From contig JBGTKH010000030.1 of the NCBI GenBank assembly GCA_041744735.1, positions 1-16,788 of the forward strand: a stretch of DNA of 16,788 nt, written 5' to 3'. Under the pieces are notes generated by a model, which searched no databases, was not told the origin of the DNA, and was given only the letters and a program-made list of their open reading frames with translations. Source of the stretch: JBGTKH01 sp041744735. GTDB lineage: Bacteria; Planctomycetota; Planctomycetia; Pirellulales; Pirellulaceae. The translations under genes were made by a program, and so were the position numbers. Every line of letters starts with the position of its first letter. The first letter of the stretch is position 1. Shown here one piece after another: positions 15,236 to 16,788 of the stretch.

Positions 15236-15343
15236 ACCCAAAGCTGATCAGCAACACGATATTGGCACACTACCCAGCAGCGCAGCGCCACCGAACACGC
15301 GCGGTCGGCTGTCTGGCCGGTTGTGACAAGCGGAGAAGTCCGG

Positions 15344-16015
15344 ATGGACCTGTTGGTCATCGAAGATGATGCGGTGTTGGGCAAAGCCTTGCGCAAGGGA
15401 CTCGAGGAGGCCGGCCACCAGTGCAAGTGGATTCGCAGCGGGCGCAAGGGATTGGAATCGGCGTTGGGACAACAATTCGACGCGGTCGTGCTGGACCTGA
15501 TGTTGCCGGATTTGTCCGGCATTGAGGTGCTGAATGAAATGCGCCAGCGCGACGTACACACGCCGGTGCTGGTGTTGACGGCCTTGGGTTCGGTCGACGA
15601 TCGCGTCATCGGGCTGAATTGCGGCGCCGACGATTATCTGGTGAAGCCGTTTGCGTTTGCCGAATTGACCGCGCGGCTGGATGCGGTTTGCCGGCGATCC
15701 AAGGCGCGGCCGTCGACCGAGTTGCGAGCCGGACCGCTGGTGCTGGACTTAACCACGCGGCGTGTCGCGCGCGAAGAGACCGAGATCGATCTGACGCCCA
15801 CCGAGTTCAGCTTGTTGGAGTTCCTGATGCGGTACGGCGGCCAAGTGGTCACGCGCAAGATGCTGTGCGAACACCTCTGGGAATCCGACTGGGAAGGTGT
15901 GACGAACGTCATCGAGGTGCACATCAACCGGCTGCGCAGTAAAATCGACCGCAACTTCGACAAGCCGCTGATTCACACGATTCGAGGGCGAGGATATGTC
16001 CTGCGGGCGTCGTAA
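15344..16015 (+). CDS. OmpR/PhoB-type response regulator
   Basis: This 223-residue protein starts at the ATG at 15344, with GGAG 8 nt upstream; a GTG seven codons earlier is open but less well placed. The receiver domain (1-118) has the acidic pocket Glu7-Asp8-Asp9, phospho-acceptor Asp51 (VVLDLMLPD), switch Thr79 and Lys101 (VKPF). The C-terminal winged helix (about 128-222) shows LTPTEFSLLEFLM, NVIEVHINRLRSKI and IRGRGYVLR. No sensor kinase gene follows, since the next gene encodes a proton-channel subunit, so it is an orphan within this window. It may control the flanking redox and transport genes; the divergent region upstream contains a candidate palindrome. Confidence 0.93.
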   Translation: MDLLVIEDDAVLGKALRKGLEEAGHQCKWIRSGRKGLESALGQQFDAVVLDLMLPDLSGIEVLNEMRQRDVHTPVLVLTALGSVDDRVIGLNCGADDYLVKPFAFAELTARLDAVCRRSKARPSTELRAGPLVLDLTTRRVAREETEIDLTPTEFSLLEFLMRYGGQVVTRKMLCEHLWESDWEGVTNVIEVHINRLRSKIDRNFDKPLIHTIRGRGYVLRAS

Positions 16016-16038
16016 GGAAATGGAACGCAATAACTTCC

Positions 16039-16087
16039 GTAGCCGAAGTCGTGAGACTTCGATCCGAACTCTCACGAGTTCGGCTAC
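16039..16087. repeat. REPIN-like inverted repeat, 23-bp arms with two paired differences
   Basis: Arms lie at 16039-16061 and 16065-16087, with a 3-nt loop. They match at 21 of 23 positions. Each arm is its own hairpin: CGAAGTC/GACTTCG on the left and CGAACTC/GAGTTCG on the right. The two differences between arms are the two partners of one base pair in that hairpin. It lies 23 nt after the response regulator stop and may also work as a 3' structure. Confidence 0.8.
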
Positions 16088-16159
16088 ATCGGGAACTTAT
16101 TTCGGCCCCATTCCTAATAGATTGAGAATGCGTCGGGAGTAATCCAAGGAGCCAGCATC

Positions 16160-16788
16160 GTGACCGCGGAACAGTGGATTCTTCTGGCTGTGGCACTGGC
16201 GGTCGTCAGCGGCGTGCCGGGGCTGCTGCTATCGCGCGAGTCCAACGCCGGCCAGCGTCTGGCCGTTGTGTTGATGGTCGTCAGTTGTGTTTGCGGGCTG
16301 TTCGGTGTCACGACGTTGTTGACGGGTGGGCCAAGCCGGGAATTGACGTGCGAGTCGCCGGTGGCCGGCGCTCAATTCACGTTGGCCGTGGACGCTATTT
16401 CGGCGATTTTTTTGCTGCCGATCCTGCTGATTTCCGCGCTCGGATCCATCTATGGTTTGGGCTATTGGAAACAATCCGAACATTCCGAGAACGGGCGAAA
16501 GCTGTCGTTGTTTTACGGCCTGCTGGCCGGTGCGCTCGTGCTGCTGGTGTCGGCGCGCAGCGGCATTTTGTTTCTGACGGCGTGGGAAGTCATGGCGCTG
16601 TCCGCGTATTTCCTCGTGGGTACGGACGATCACGACGAAGAGACGCGCAAGGCGGCGTGGTTGTATCTGGCGGCCAGTCACTTCGCCACGCTGTGTCTGT
16701 TCGGGCTGTTCGCCTTGACGGCCAGCGTCACCGGCCGTTTCGGATTCGAGTCGTTGACGGGTGCATCTCCGTCGATGGCCGCGGCGAT
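16160..16788 (+). CDS. HyfB/NuoL-NuoN-like proton-conducting subunit, 3' end outside window
   Basis: The GTG start at 16160 has a strong AAGGAG site (16146-16151, 8-nt gap); 209 codons are visible and no stop occurs before the edge. The product is strongly hydrophobic, with about five to six membrane helices visible. The segment WEVMALSAYFLVGTDD, with Glu143 in the fifth helix region, is the conserved proton-translocation site of Mrp/NuoL/M/N-type subunits, and the following DDETRKAAWLYL-like stretch fits HyfB/EhrA-type proteins. It belongs to the same complex type as the minus-strand large and small subunits, and the remaining membrane subunits would be expected further right. The response regulator lies 144 nt upstream on the same strand, with a palindromic element between them. 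Confidence 0.88.
   Translation, partial: MTAEQWILLAVALAVVSGVPGLLLSRESNAGQRLAVVLMVVSCVCGLFGVTTLLTGGPSRELTCESPVAGAQFTLAVDAISAIFLLPILLISALGSIYGLGYWKQSEHSENGRKLSLFYGLLAGALVLLVSARSGILFLTAWEVMALSAYFLVGTDDHDEETRKAAWLYLAASHFATLCLFGLFALTASVTGRFGFESLTGASPSMAAA

Larger units (their letters stand above)
14965..15343. other. 379-nt divergent intergenic region
   Basis: This region separates the HTH-EIIA operon (minus) from the response regulator (plus). I see no additional gene. It holds a TATAAA hexamer on the minus strand, the direct repeat GTAAGGTTG at 15061-15069 and 15110-15118, a 16-bp palindrome at 15099-15114 and a REPIN-like hairpin at 15169-15235. Both transcription units must have their promoters here unless the right one is internal to the repeat region. 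Confidence 0.6.

Overview
This window looks like chromosomal DNA from a planctomycete, most likely of the Pirellulales. The evidence is a PVC-type c-heme protein (propeller, HEAT-like region, CxxCH domain), a two-domain secreted alpha/beta hydrolase, a Uma2-family nuclease, frequent GTG/TTG starts, and many dispersed palindromic repeats. This placement comes from family recognition by eye, not from a search.

Left part (1-7486): a Uma2-family endonuclease gene cut by the window edge (minus), a secreted two-domain esterase-like hydrolase (minus), a large secreted PVC-type heme-binding protein (plus), a small membrane-protein gene that looks broken by a repeat, and a secreted agmatine deiminase/PAD-family enzyme (minus, TTG start). 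Middle part (7487-9796): a compact two-gene unit encoding a DUF4160 protein and a helix-turn-helix protein. They overlap by ATGA and sit behind a promoter-like sequence with an embedded inverted repeat and essentially no 5' leader. A secreted hypothetical protein with a TPR-like start follows.

Right part (9820-16788): an accessory energy-metabolism locus. On the minus strand, in transcription order, are an HTH-EIIA(PTS) fusion, a complex-I/hydrogenase-type large subunit (NuoC+NuoD-like) without recognisable Ni-Fe cysteine pairs, a 2x[4Fe-4S] ferredoxin + NuoB/HycG-like small subunit, and a SulP anion transporter with STAS and a C-terminal PII-like domain. On the plus strand are an OmpR-type response regulator and the start of a HyfB/NuoL-like proton-channel subunit. 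Together they resemble the Ehr ('energy-converting hydrogenase-related') modules. The attached SulP-STAS-PII protein suggests, as inference only, coupling of ion-gradient chemistry to bicarbonate or other anion uptake, with PTS phosphorylation and a response regulator as control inputs.

Five REPIN-like elements (pairs of short palindromic units, mostly in inverted orientation) are scattered through the window. One lies in frame inside the heme protein and one truncates the small membrane gene. Two heptanucleotide tandem arrays in inverted orientation fill the gap between the large- and small-subunit genes, and the small-subunit start codon lies inside the last repeat unit.
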